Assembly (NCBI GenBank): GCA_030374765.1
Contig: JARGXX010000045.1
Coordinates: 1-51,969, forward strand
Source of the DNA: Agarophyton chilense
Taxonomy: Eukaryota; Rhodophyta; Florideophyceae; Gracilariales; Gracilariaceae
Length of the DNA: 51,969 nucleotides
Direction of reading: 5' to 3'
The stretch's first letter is position 1. The number at the start of each line of letters is the position of its first letter. Made by a program: the position numbers and the translations under genes. The notes below the pieces were generated by a model, which was given only the letters and a program-made list of their open reading frames with translations, did no database searches and had not been told where the DNA came from. Shown piece by piece: positions 33,059 to 43,142 of this stretch.

Positions 33059-34348
33059 TTAATGAGCAGTTTTCATGTGGGATTCGGCCATCGCTCTTTG
33101 CGAAAACAGGATGCCGCAAATCTGGCACTTGAACCCCGCCTCAACGCAGTGAACAGTACTCAAATGCCTTTCTAGGTTCTGTTTCTGGTCAAACCGATGC
33201 GAGCATACGGGGCAGACAAAGGGGCGCACCTGAGTTACCCCATCCAATATGGATATGTCAAAGAAGATGGTTTCAAAAGCAATTGCAAAGAGAAATGTTA
33301 GAAAAGACCGACGTGATTGAGATCCGCAGTGAAAGCTGAAGTAACTCACTTTTCGATGAATGGCTTGGATGTGTCGCACCTTATGATGCTTGCGACCAAA
33401 CGACTTCGTACACCACTCACACTGGAAAATCTGGGGACGTTTGGTACGGGAGCCTGTGATGCCAAGTTTTTCGAGTCCTGGTTGATGGGTTGGAAATGAT
33501 GAGCAACCAGCAGGAGCTGTACGTATCGGCAACAACGAATCGTCACGGAGGTTGTGCTCAGGAGACCGGTGGGAAACTTCTTGAACGAGACACGACGCTT
33601 CCGGGGCAGGATAAGGCACATGAACTGGAGATTGGCGAATGCTATCTGAACAAAATCTCTGTGCAATCTCTGGGGCGCCTTCATCCCGACTCTTGCGCTC
33701 CTGAGGTAGTTTCAGAACACTTTTTCTTCGCCACGCTGTTTCCCCATGGCGGTGTTGGTGTGGGATTTCCGTGTAGTGTTCATTTCCGTGGGACTGGAGT
33801 GCAGGAATGGGGTGAGTGCCCCTTGCTTCCTGAAACCGTTCGAGAGACACGGGACGAGCGGTTCCACTTCCACTCCGACGGACATCGCAAGAAGTGGGTT
33901 GATGACCGAATCCAAGTCTTGAATCTTCCGGGCGGCCGAATGGGCGGCCGAATAGAGATTGGAAACTCGAAAGACTTTGTGGTTGCGGGTTTCCAAGCGG
34001 CGGTAGTCGAAGAGATCTAAATTGATGGCCAGATGGAAGTCTGGAATCGCCTGGGCGGCCAAATGAAGATTCGAAACCCGGAAGACTTCCCGGTTGAGAT
34101 ATTCCAAGCGGCGGTAGTCGTTGAGAAATAAATCGATGGCCGGATGGAAGTCTTGAATCTTCCGAGCGGCCGAATAGAGATTGGAAGCTTGGAAGACTCC
34201 CTGCTTGAGGGTTTCCAAGCGGCGGTAGTCGGAGAGCGCGGGGGAACTCATCTAAGCTTCTTCTGTTTTGGTTGCTGCGATTTGTGTAGTTCAATCCCCT
34301 TCTCTTGAGAAACCCCGAAAACTGGTGTGCAACAAGTTCATTGTCCAT
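33059..34348 (-). CDS. C2H2 zinc-finger protein, array copy 1
   Basis: ATG at 34348 opens a 429-residue frame. Residues 40-154 are three copies of a 37-residue repeat (RLPPLGNPQ...RPEDSRLPSGHQ; 111 bp each, the third with a 12-bp insertion). Residues 310-331, 379-400 and 408-429 are C2H2 fingers, each C-x2-C-x12-H-x4-H, so it probably binds DNA in the nucleus. Residues 334-373 are hydrophobic and correspond to a likely 120-nt intron (33230-33349, GTGAGT...CTCAG). Its removal joins fingers 1 and 2 by the linker HRKVRPF and gives 389 residues. The TAA at 33059 falls right after the last His. Base changes between the 37-residue repeats fall somewhat more often at third positions of this frame than of the overlapping 179-residue frame, which favours this one. 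Confidence 0.75.
   Translation of the reverse strand: MDNELVAHQFSGFLKRRGLNYTNRSNQNRRSLDEFPRALRLPPLGNPQAGSLPSFQSLFGRSEDSRLPSGHRFISQRLPPLGISQPGSLPGFESSFGRPGDSRLPSGHQFRSLRLPPLGNPQPQSLSSFQSLFGRPFGRPEDSRLGFGHQPTSCDVRRSGSGTARPVSLERFQEARGTHPIPALQSHGNEHYTEIPHQHRHGETAWRRKSVLKLPQERKSRDEGAPEIAQRFCSDSIRQSPVHVPYPAPEASCLVQEVSHRSPEHNLRDDSLLPIRTAPAGCSSFPTHQPGLEKLGITGSRTKRPQIFQCEWCTKSFGRKHHKVRHIQAIHRKVSYFSFHCGSQSRRSFLTFLFAIAFETIFFDISILDGVTQVRPFVCPVCSHRFDQKQNLERHLSTVHCVEAGFKCQICGILFSQRAMAESHMKTAH
33230..33349 (-). other. Candidate in-frame intron, copy 1
   Basis: The 120-nt segment starts GTGAGT and ends AACTCAG on the minus strand, has no stop in frame and splits finger 1 from finger 2. Splicing it out restores a canonical-length finger linker. 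Equivalent segments are 35748-35867, 38266-38385, 40784-40903 and 43302-43421. Confidence 0.7.
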
Positions 34349-34810
34349 CTTAAACGATTGGGTTGTTTGTTGTGTGAGATGCCTTGCTTATTTCGAGGGA
34401 GGACGCAAGGATTGAAACGCGTGTAAAGTACACAGAACAAACGGTGAGGGAAACGCTTCAACACACAGAGGGCGATATTTCTCGACCAACTTTGATGGCA
34501 AAGACGCAAGGTAGCTCGGTGTTCGCCGGCGACACCAGCGTCCAAGTACTGAAAAGTGTGATCTGTTTCAATTCGATCTAGTGTCCGAAAGTACTCGAAG
34601 TTTTTCGTCACGGAGCATCATCTCTCATCGCAGCCGAAAAGCACACTGGTTTCCATTCTCTGTGAAAACCAAAATTTGAACGCGGTGTGAATCATCTTGG
34701 ACCAGTTTTGTCGCAATAAACCAGAACAGAAAGAATTCAGGAGCTGTGCTCTCCAACAAAATCACGGACTGAACAGCATTTGATTCTCGTTGCAAAACAG
34801 AGGGAAGCGC

Positions 34811-35038
34811 ATGGCAGCATGGATGTCGACCGCATGGCAAGACGCTGGTGTCTGTCATACGACAGCATTCGTTGGGTTCCAAGAGACGCACATGCGTATG
34901 CAAATCAGAAGCTGGTGCAGATGGCACGAACAAGCAGAACGAAATGCGCTCAGCGTTGCTCTGGGTGCAGTTGCCGCAGTTGGTGTCGTCGAAGGAAACA
35001 AAGTGATTCGAGATATCAACACAGTTGGACATAAGTGA
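34811..35038 (+). CDS. Small plus-strand ORF in array unit 1, unknown
   Basis: ATG at 34811 opens a 75-residue frame: MAAWMSTAWQDAGVCHTTAF, later RSWCRWHEQAERNALSVAL and GAVAAVGVVEGNKVIRD. It has a short hydrophobic stretch. It lies divergent to the zinc-finger gene (start 34348). Its end AA-GTGAGT (from 35034) looks like a splice donor, and at the right edge of the array the downstream frames differ, so it may be one exon of a larger gene. The opposite strand is also open (34625-35119), so coding is not established. Copies lie at 37329-37556, 39847-40074, 42365-42592 and 44883-45110. Confidence 0.35.
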   Translation: MAAWMSTAWQDAGVCHTTAFVGFQETHMRMQIRSWCRWHEQAERNALSVALGAVAAVGVVEGNKVIRDINTVGHK

Positions 35039-35291
35039 GTGCGGTGGTCGCTGGCTTGTCTCCTGTAGTGGAATAGAGGTACATGTTGGACAGCCCTCAC
35101 TTGTATCATTGATATTCAAAAACGGTAGATACTACTATGATGTCGCTCGGAAAGTATCTTGAGCAGCTGTGACCATACGAGTGATCAGATGTGATCCGAG
35201 ATACGAAAAAGACATAGAATTTTTTTTGTGGCGTTGTGGATGCAGTTTACAGAATTGGGAGCGTTTACTGAACGCGGAAGGGAATTTGGAG

Positions 35292-35588
35292 AATGCTCAT
35301 CCGACTTTTGGGGGTTTTAAATGTCAGCTTTGCAAGATCTACTTTCTGAACATGGATGATGTTTTGACCGAGGGAAGCGCAGAGCACCCTCACTGTCACA
35401 GTTCATCAACGGTTGTGAAGAGAGTATAGTTTGCGACTTTAGCAGTCCAACTACACTCTCTTCACATCCGTCGATAAACTGTGGCGATTTGGGTGCTCTG
35501 CGCGTACATGCCTCAAATAATCCTCCATCTCCGTAAAGTAGATCTTGTACAGCCTAAATTGCAAATGCTCGAAAGCTTAATGAGCAGT
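35292..35588. repeat. Palindromic unit junction 1/2
   Basis: Two arms of about 137 bp (35292-35428 and 35452-35588) are inverted copies of the zinc-finger gene's 3' end around a 23-bp spacer. The inner 49 bp of each arm (35380-35428, 35452-35500) are most alike. Arms differ enough (roughly 80% in the inner part) to be stable when cloned. Confidence 0.75.
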
Positions 35589-36866
35589 TTTCATGTGGGA
35601 TTCGGCCATCGCTCTTTGCGAAAACAGGATGCCGCAAATCTGGCACTTGAACCCCGCCTCAACGCAGTGAACAGTACTCAAATGCCTTTCTAGGTTCTGT
35701 TTCTGGTCAAACCGATGCGAGCATACGGGGCAGACAAAGGGGCGCACCTGAGTTACCCCATCCAATATGGATATGTCAAAGAAGATGGTTTCAAAAGCAA
35801 TTGCAAAGAGAAATGTTAGAAAAGACCGACGTGATTGAGATCCGCAGTGAAAGCTGAAGTAACTCACTTTTCGATGAATGGCTTGGATGTGTCGCACCTT
35901 ATGATGCTTGCGACCAAACGACTTCGTACACCACTCACACTGGAAAATCTGGGGACGTTTGGTACGGGAGCCTGTGATGCCAAGTTTTTCGAGTCCTGGT
36001 TGATGGGTTGGAAATGATGAGCAACCAGCAGGAGCTGTACGTATCGGCAACAACGAATCGTCACGGAGGTTGTGCTCAGGAGACCGGTGGGAAACTTCTT
36101 GAACGAGACACGACGCTTCCGGGGCAGGATAAGGCACATGAACTGGAGATTGGCGAATGCTATCTGAACAAAATCTCTGTGCAATCTCTGGGGCGCCTTC
36201 ATCCCGACTCTTGCGCTCCTGAGGTAGTTTCAGAACACTTTTTCTTCGCCACGCTGTTTCCCCATGGCGGTGTTGGTGTGGGATTTCCGTGTAGTGTTCA
36301 TTTCCGTGGGACTGGAGTGCAGGAATGGGGTGAGTGCCCCTTGCTTCCTGAAACCGTTCGAGAGACACGGGACGAGCGGTTCCACTTCCACTCCGACGGA
36401 CATCGCAAGAAGTGGGTTGATGACCGAATCCAAGTCTTGAATCTTCCGGGCGGCCGAATGGGCGGCCGAATAGAGATTGGAAACTCGAAAGACTTTGTGG
36501 TTGCGGGTTTCCAAGCGGCGGTAGTCGAAGAGATCTAAATTGATGGCCAGATGGAAGTCTGGAATCGCCTGGGCGGCCAAATGAAGATTCGAAACCCGGA
36601 AGACTTCCCGGTTGAGATATTCCAAGCGGCGGTAGTCGTTGAGAAATAAATCGATGGCCGGATGGAAGTCTTGAATCTTCCGAGCGGCCGAATAGAGATT
36701 GGAAGCTTGGAAGACTCCCTGCTTGAGGGTTTCCAAGCGGCGGTAGTCGGAGAGCGCGGGGGAACTCATCTAAGCTTCTTCTGTTTTGGTTGCTGCGATT
36801 TGTGTAGTTCAATCCCCTTCTCTTGAGAAACCCCGAAAACTGGTGTGCAACAAGTTCATTGTCCAT
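35577..36866 (-). CDS. C2H2 zinc-finger protein, array copy 2
   Basis: Encodes the same 429 residues as copy 1 with no difference seen. The intron is at 35748-35867. Its 3' side runs into the palindrome centred at 35440. That places an inverted fragment of the gene's own last 130 bases opposite it on the plus strand (35292-35428). Confidence 0.75.
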   Translation of the reverse strand: MDNELVAHQFSGFLKRRGLNYTNRSNQNRRSLDEFPRALRLPPLGNPQAGSLPSFQSLFGRSEDSRLPSGHRFISQRLPPLGISQPGSLPGFESSFGRPGDSRLPSGHQFRSLRLPPLGNPQPQSLSSFQSLFGRPFGRPEDSRLGFGHQPTSCDVRRSGSGTARPVSLERFQEARGTHPIPALQSHGNEHYTEIPHQHRHGETAWRRKSVLKLPQERKSRDEGAPEIAQRFCSDSIRQSPVHVPYPAPEASCLVQEVSHRSPEHNLRDDSLLPIRTAPAGCSSFPTHQPGLEKLGITGSRTKRPQIFQCEWCTKSFGRKHHKVRHIQAIHRKVSYFSFHCGSQSRRSFLTFLFAIAFETIFFDISILDGVTQVRPFVCPVCSHRFDQKQNLERHLSTVHCVEAGFKCQICGILFSQRAMAESHMKTAH

Positions 36867-37328
36867 CTTAAACGATTGGGTTGTTTGTTGTGTGAGATGC
36901 CTTGCTTATTTCGAGGGAGGACGCAAGGATTGAAACGCGTGTAAAGTACACAGAACAAACGGTGAGGGAAACGCTTCAACACACAGAGGGCGATATTTCT
37001 CGACCAACTTTGATGGCAAAGACGCAAGGTAGCTCGGTGTTCGCCGGCGACACCAGCGTCCAAGTACTGAAAAGTGTGATCTGTTTCAATTCGATCTAGT
37101 GTCCGAAAGTACTCGAAGTTTTTCGTCACGGAGCATCATCTCTCATCGCAGCCGAAAAGCACACTGGTTTCCATTCTCTGTGAAAACCAAAATTTGAACG
37201 CGGTGTGAATCATCTTGGACCAGTTTTGTCGCAATAAACCAGAACAGAAAGAATTCAGGAGCTGTGCTCTCCAACAAAATCACGGACTGAACAGCATTTG
37301 ATTCTCGTTGCAAAACAGAGGGAAGCGC

Positions 37329-37556
37329 ATGGCAGCATGGATGTCGACCGCATGGCAAGACGCTGGTGTCTGTCATACGACAGCATTCGTTGGGTTCCAA
37401 GAGACGCACATGCGTATGCAAATCAGAAGCTGGTGCAGATGGCACGAACAAGCAGAACGAAATGCGCTCAGCGTTGCTCTGGGTGCAGTTGCCGCAGTTG
37501 GTGTCGTCGAAGGAAACAAAGTGATTCGAGATATCAACACAGTTGGACATAAGTGA
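37329..37556 (+). CDS. Small plus-strand ORF, unit 2
   Basis: Same protein as in unit 1; the GTGAGT follows at 37552. Confidence 0.3.
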   Translation: MAAWMSTAWQDAGVCHTTAFVGFQETHMRMQIRSWCRWHEQAERNALSVALGAVAAVGVVEGNKVIRDINTVGHK

Positions 37557-37809
37557 GTGCGGTGGTCGCTGGCTTGTCTCCTGTAGTGGAATAGAGGTAC
37601 ATGTTGGACAGCCCTCACTTGTATCATTGATATTCAAAAACGGTAGATACTACTATGATGTCGCTCGGAAAGTATCTTGAGCAGCTGTGACCATACGAGT
37701 GATCAGATGTGATCCGAGATACGAAAAAGACATAGAATTTTTTTTGTGGCGTTGTGGATGCAGTTTACAGAATTGGGAGCGTTTACTGAACGCGGAAGGG
37801 AATTTGGAG

Positions 37810-38106
37810 AATGCTCATCCGACTTTTGGGGGTTTTAAATGTCAGCTTTGCAAGATCTACTTTCTGAACATGGATGATGTTTTGACCGAGGGAAGCGCAG
37901 AGCACCCTCACTGTCACAGTTCATCAACGGTTGTGAAGAGAGTATAGTTTGCGACTTTAGCAGTCCAACTACACTCTCTTCACATCCGTCGATAAACTGT
38001 GGCGATTTGGGTGCTCTGCGCGTACATGCCTCAAATAATCCTCCATCTCCGTAAAGTAGATCTTGTACAGCCTAAATTGCAAATGCTCGAAAGCTTAATG
38101 AGCAGT
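37810..38106. repeat. Palindromic unit junction 2/3
   Basis: The same structure one period (2518 bp) to the right, with no difference seen. Confidence 0.75.
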
Positions 38107-39384
38107 TTTCATGTGGGATTCGGCCATCGCTCTTTGCGAAAACAGGATGCCGCAAATCTGGCACTTGAACCCCGCCTCAACGCAGTGAACAGTACTCAAA
38201 TGCCTTTCTAGGTTCTGTTTCTGGTCAAACCGATGCGAGCATACGGGGCAGACAAAGGGGCGCACCTGAGTTACCCCATCCAATATGGATATGTCAAAGA
38301 AGATGGTTTCAAAAGCAATTGCAAAGAGAAATGTTAGAAAAGACCGACGTGATTGAGATCCGCAGTGAAAGCTGAAGTAACTCACTTTTCGATGAATGGC
38401 TTGGATGTGTCGCACCTTATGATGCTTGCGACCAAACGACTTCGTACACCACTCACACTGGAAAATCTGGGGACGTTTGGTACGGGAGCCTGTGATGCCA
38501 AGTTTTTCGAGTCCTGGTTGATGGGTTGGAAATGATGAGCAACCAGCAGGAGCTGTACGTATCGGCAACAACGAATCGTCACGGAGGTTGTGCTCAGGAG
38601 ACCGGTGGGAAACTTCTTGAACGAGACACGACGCTTCCGGGGCAGGATAAGGCACATGAACTGGAGATTGGCGAATGCTATCTGAACAAAATCTCTGTGC
38701 AATCTCTGGGGCGCCTTCATCCCGACTCTTGCGCTCCTGAGGTAGTTTCAGAACACTTTTTCTTCGCCACGCTGTTTCCCCATGGCGGTGTTGGTGTGGG
38801 ATTTCCGTGTAGTGTTCATTTCCGTGGGACTGGAGTGCAGGAATGGGGTGAGTGCCCCTTGCTTCCTGAAACCGTTCGAGAGACACGGGACGAGCGGTTC
38901 CACTTCCACTCCGACGGACATCGCAAGAAGTGGGTTGATGACCGAATCCAAGTCTTGAATCTTCCGGGCGGCCGAATGGGCGGCCGAATAGAGATTGGAA
39001 ACTCGAAAGACTTTGTGGTTGCGGGTTTCCAAGCGGCGGTAGTCGAAGAGATCTAAATTGATGGCCAGATGGAAGTCTGGAATCGCCTGGGCGGCCAAAT
39101 GAAGATTCGAAACCCGGAAGACTTCCCGGTTGAGATATTCCAAGCGGCGGTAGTCGTTGAGAAATAAATCGATGGCCGGATGGAAGTCTTGAATCTTCCG
39201 AGCGGCCGAATAGAGATTGGAAGCTTGGAAGACTCCCTGCTTGAGGGTTTCCAAGCGGCGGTAGTCGGAGAGCGCGGGGGAACTCATCTAAGCTTCTTCT
39301 GTTTTGGTTGCTGCGATTTGTGTAGTTCAATCCCCTTCTCTTGAGAAACCCCGAAAACTGGTGTGCAACAAGTTCATTGTCCAT
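38095..39384 (-). CDS. C2H2 zinc-finger protein, array copy 3
   Basis: Identical in protein sequence to copies 1 and 2. Intron 38266-38385; palindrome at its 3' end centred near 37958. Confidence 0.75.
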   Translation of the reverse strand: MDNELVAHQFSGFLKRRGLNYTNRSNQNRRSLDEFPRALRLPPLGNPQAGSLPSFQSLFGRSEDSRLPSGHRFISQRLPPLGISQPGSLPGFESSFGRPGDSRLPSGHQFRSLRLPPLGNPQPQSLSSFQSLFGRPFGRPEDSRLGFGHQPTSCDVRRSGSGTARPVSLERFQEARGTHPIPALQSHGNEHYTEIPHQHRHGETAWRRKSVLKLPQERKSRDEGAPEIAQRFCSDSIRQSPVHVPYPAPEASCLVQEVSHRSPEHNLRDDSLLPIRTAPAGCSSFPTHQPGLEKLGITGSRTKRPQIFQCEWCTKSFGRKHHKVRHIQAIHRKVSYFSFHCGSQSRRSFLTFLFAIAFETIFFDISILDGVTQVRPFVCPVCSHRFDQKQNLERHLSTVHCVEAGFKCQICGILFSQRAMAESHMKTAH

Positions 39385-39846
39385 CTTAAACGATTGGGTT
39401 GTTTGTTGTGTGAGATGCCTTGCTTATTTCGAGGGAGGACGCAAGGATTGAAACGCGTGTAAAGTACACAGAACAAACGGTGAGGGAAACGCTTCAACAC
39501 ACAGAGGGCGATATTTCTCGACCAACTTTGATGGCAAAGACGCAAGGTAGCTCGGTGTTCGCCGGCGACACCAGCGTCCAAGTACTGAAAAGTGTGATCT
39601 GTTTCAATTCGATCTAGTGTCCGAAAGTACTCGAAGTTTTTCGTCACGGAGCATCATCTCTCATCGCAGCCGAAAAGCACACTGGTTTCCATTCTCTGTG
39701 AAAACCAAAATTTGAACGCGGTGTGAATCATCTTGGACCAGTTTTGTCGCAATAAACCAGAACAGAAAGAATTCAGGAGCTGTGCTCTCCAACAAAATCA
39801 CGGACTGAACAGCATTTGATTCTCGTTGCAAAACAGAGGGAAGCGC

Positions 39847-40074
39847 ATGGCAGCATGGATGTCGACCGCATGGCAAGACGCTGGTGTCTGTCATACGACA
39901 GCATTCGTTGGGTTCCAAGAGACGCACATGCGTATGCAAATCAGAAGCTGGTGCAGATGGCACGAACAAGCAGAACGAAATGCGCTCAGCGTTGCTCTGG
40001 GTGCAGTTGCCGCAGTTGGTGTCGTCGAAGGAAACAAAGTGATTCGAGATATCAACACAGTTGGACATAAGTGA
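39847..40074 (+). CDS. Small plus-strand ORF, unit 3
   Basis: Same protein as in unit 1. Confidence 0.3.
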   Translation: MAAWMSTAWQDAGVCHTTAFVGFQETHMRMQIRSWCRWHEQAERNALSVALGAVAAVGVVEGNKVIRDINTVGHK

Positions 40075-40327
40075 GTGCGGTGGTCGCTGGCTTGTCTCCT
40101 GTAGTGGAATAGAGGTACATGTTGGACAGCCCTCACTTGTATCATTGATATTCAAAAACGGTAGATACTACTATGATGTCGCTCGGAAAGTATCTTGAGC
40201 AGCTGTGACCATACGAGTGATCAGATGTGATCCGAGATACGAAAAAGACATAGAATTTTTTTTGTGGCGTTGTGGATGCAGTTTACAGAATTGGGAGCGT
40301 TTACTGAACGCGGAAGGGAATTTGGAG

Positions 40328-40624
40328 AATGCTCATCCGACTTTTGGGGGTTTTAAATGTCAGCTTTGCAAGATCTACTTTCTGAACATGGATGATGTTT
40401 TGACCGAGGGAAGCGCAGAGCACCCTCACTGTCACAGTTCATCAACGGTTGTGAAGAGAGTATAGTTTGCGACTTTAGCAGTCCAACTACACTCTCTTCA
40501 CATCCGTCGATAAACTGTGGCGATTTGGGTGCTCTGCGCGTACATGCCTCAAATAATCCTCCATCTCCGTAAAGTAGATCTTGTACAGCCTAAATTGCAA
40601 ATGCTCGAAAGCTTAATGAGCAGT
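40328..40624. repeat. Palindromic unit junction 3/4
   Basis: The same structure, with no difference seen. Confidence 0.75.
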
Positions 40625-41902
40625 TTTCATGTGGGATTCGGCCATCGCTCTTTGCGAAAACAGGATGCCGCAAATCTGGCACTTGAACCCCGCCTCAACG
40701 CAGTGAACAGTACTCAAATGCCTTTCTAGGTTCTGTTTCTGGTCAAACCGATGCGAGCATACGGGGCAGACAAAGGGGCGCACCTGAGTTACCCCATCCA
40801 ATATGGATATGTCAAAGAAGATGGTTTCAAAAGCAATTGCAAAGAGAAATGTTAGAAAAGACCGACGTGATTGAGATCCGCAGTGAAAGCTGAAGTAACT
40901 CACTTTTCGATGAATGGCTTGGATGTGTCGCACCTTATGATGCTTGCGACCAAACGACTTCGTACACCACTCACACTGGAAAATCTGGGGACGTTTGGTA
41001 CGGGAGCCTGTGATGCCAAGTTTTTCGAGTCCTGGTTGATGGGTTGGAAATGATGAGCAACCAGCAGGAGCTGTACGTATCGGCAACAACGAATCGTCAC
41101 GGAGGTTGTGCTCAGGAGACCGGTGGGAAACTTCTTGAACGAGACACGACGCTTCCGGGGCAGGATAAGGCACATGAACTGGAGATTGGCGAATGCTATC
41201 TGAACAAAATCTCTGTGCAATCTCTGGGGCGCCTTCATCCCGACTCTTGCGCTCCTGAGGTAGTTTCAGAACACTTTTTCTTCGCCACGCTGTTTCCCCA
41301 TGGCGGTGTTGGTGTGGGATTTCCGTGTAGTGTTCATTTCCGTGGGACTGGAGTGCAGGAATGGGGTGAGTGCCCCTTGCTTCCTGAAACCGTTCGAGAG
41401 ACACGGGACGAGCGGTTCCACTTCCACTCCGACGGACATCGCAAGAAGTGGGTTGATGACCGAATCCAAGTCTTGAATCTTCCGGGCGGCCGAATGGGCG
41501 GCCGAATAGAGATTGGAAACTCGAAAGACTTTGTGGTTGCGGGTTTCCAAGCGGCGGTAGTCGAAGAGATCTAAATTGATGGCCAGATGGAAGTCTGGAA
41601 TCGCCTGGGCGGCCAAATGAAGATTCGAAACCCGGAAGACTTCCCGGTTGAGATATTCCAAGCGGCGGTAGTCGTTGAGAAATAAATCGATGGCCGGATG
41701 GAAGTCTTGAATCTTCCGAGCGGCCGAATAGAGATTGGAAGCTTGGAAGACTCCCTGCTTGAGGGTTTCCAAGCGGCGGTAGTCGGAGAGCGCGGGGGAA
41801 CTCATCTAAGCTTCTTCTGTTTTGGTTGCTGCGATTTGTGTAGTTCAATCCCCTTCTCTTGAGAAACCCCGAAAACTGGTGTGCAACAAGTTCATTGTCC
41901 AT
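40613..41902 (-). CDS. C2H2 zinc-finger protein, array copy 4
   Basis: Identical in protein sequence to the other copies. Intron 40784-40903; palindrome at its 3' end centred near 40476. Confidence 0.75.
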   Translation of the reverse strand: MDNELVAHQFSGFLKRRGLNYTNRSNQNRRSLDEFPRALRLPPLGNPQAGSLPSFQSLFGRSEDSRLPSGHRFISQRLPPLGISQPGSLPGFESSFGRPGDSRLPSGHQFRSLRLPPLGNPQPQSLSSFQSLFGRPFGRPEDSRLGFGHQPTSCDVRRSGSGTARPVSLERFQEARGTHPIPALQSHGNEHYTEIPHQHRHGETAWRRKSVLKLPQERKSRDEGAPEIAQRFCSDSIRQSPVHVPYPAPEASCLVQEVSHRSPEHNLRDDSLLPIRTAPAGCSSFPTHQPGLEKLGITGSRTKRPQIFQCEWCTKSFGRKHHKVRHIQAIHRKVSYFSFHCGSQSRRSFLTFLFAIAFETIFFDISILDGVTQVRPFVCPVCSHRFDQKQNLERHLSTVHCVEAGFKCQICGILFSQRAMAESHMKTAH

Positions 41903-42364
41903 CTTAAACGATTGGGTTGTTTGTTGTGTGAGATGCCTTGCTTATTTCGAGGGAGGACGCAAGGATTGAAACGCGTGTAAAGTACACAGAACAAACGGTG
42001 AGGGAAACGCTTCAACACACAGAGGGCGATATTTCTCGACCAACTTTGATGGCAAAGACGCAAGGTAGCTCGGTGTTCGCCGGCGACACCAGCGTCCAAG
42101 TACTGAAAAGTGTGATCTGTTTCAATTCGATCTAGTGTCCGAAAGTACTCGAAGTTTTTCGTCACGGAGCATCATCTCTCATCGCAGCCGAAAAGCACAC
42201 TGGTTTCCATTCTCTGTGAAAACCAAAATTTGAACGCGGTGTGAATCATCTTGGACCAGTTTTGTCGCAATAAACCAGAACAGAAAGAATTCAGGAGCTG
42301 TGCTCTCCAACAAAATCACGGACTGAACAGCATTTGATTCTCGTTGCAAAACAGAGGGAAGCGC

Positions 42365-42592
42365 ATGGCAGCATGGATGTCGACCGCATGGCAAGACGCT
42401 GGTGTCTGTCATACGACAGCATTCGTTGGGTTCCAAGAGACGCACATGCGTATGCAAATCAGAAGCTGGTGCAGATGGCACGAACAAGCAGAACGAAATG
42501 CGCTCAGCGTTGCTCTGGGTGCAGTTGCCGCAGTTGGTGTCGTCGAAGGAAACAAAGTGATTCGAGATATCAACACAGTTGGACATAAGTGA
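42365..42592 (+). CDS. Small plus-strand ORF, unit 4
   Basis: Same protein as in unit 1. Confidence 0.3.
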   Translation: MAAWMSTAWQDAGVCHTTAFVGFQETHMRMQIRSWCRWHEQAERNALSVALGAVAAVGVVEGNKVIRDINTVGHK

Positions 42593-42845
42593 GTGCGGTG
42601 GTCGCTGGCTTGTCTCCTGTAGTGGAATAGAGGTACATGTTGGACAGCCCTCACTTGTATCATTGATATTCAAAAACGGTAGATACTACTATGATGTCGC
42701 TCGGAAAGTATCTTGAGCAGCTGTGACCATACGAGTGATCAGATGTGATCCGAGATACGAAAAAGACATAGAATTTTTTTTGTGGCGTTGTGGATGCAGT
42801 TTACAGAATTGGGAGCGTTTACTGAACGCGGAAGGGAATTTGGAG

Positions 42846-43142
42846 AATGCTCATCCGACTTTTGGGGGTTTTAAATGTCAGCTTTGCAAGATCTACTTTC
42901 TGAACATGGATGATGTTTTGACCGAGGGAAGCGCAGAGCACCCTCACTGTCACAGTTCATCAACGGTTGTGAAGAGAGTATAGTTTGCGACTTTAGCAGT
43001 CCAACTGCACTCTCTTCACATCCGTCGATAAACTGTGGCGATTTGGGTGCTCTGCGCGTACATGCCTCAAATAATCCTCCATCTCCGTAAAGTAGATCTT
43101 GTACAGCCTAAATTGCAAATGCTCGAAAGCTTAATGAGCAGT
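42846..43142. repeat. Palindromic unit junction 4/5
   Basis: The same structure, with the spacer variant CTGCAC instead of CTACAC (base 43007). No palindrome follows copy 5 on its divergent side because the array ends at 45358. Confidence 0.75.

Noticed and set aside
33490..34020. 176-residue plus-strand ORF in each array unit
   Set aside because: It lies entirely opposite the zinc-finger coding region and its repeats mirror those of the real frame.
33712..34251. 179-residue minus-strand frame as the main array gene
   Set aside because: It carries no zinc fingers, has a stop in the left-edge homologue, and the repeat differences favour the other frame; kept only as a possible overprint.
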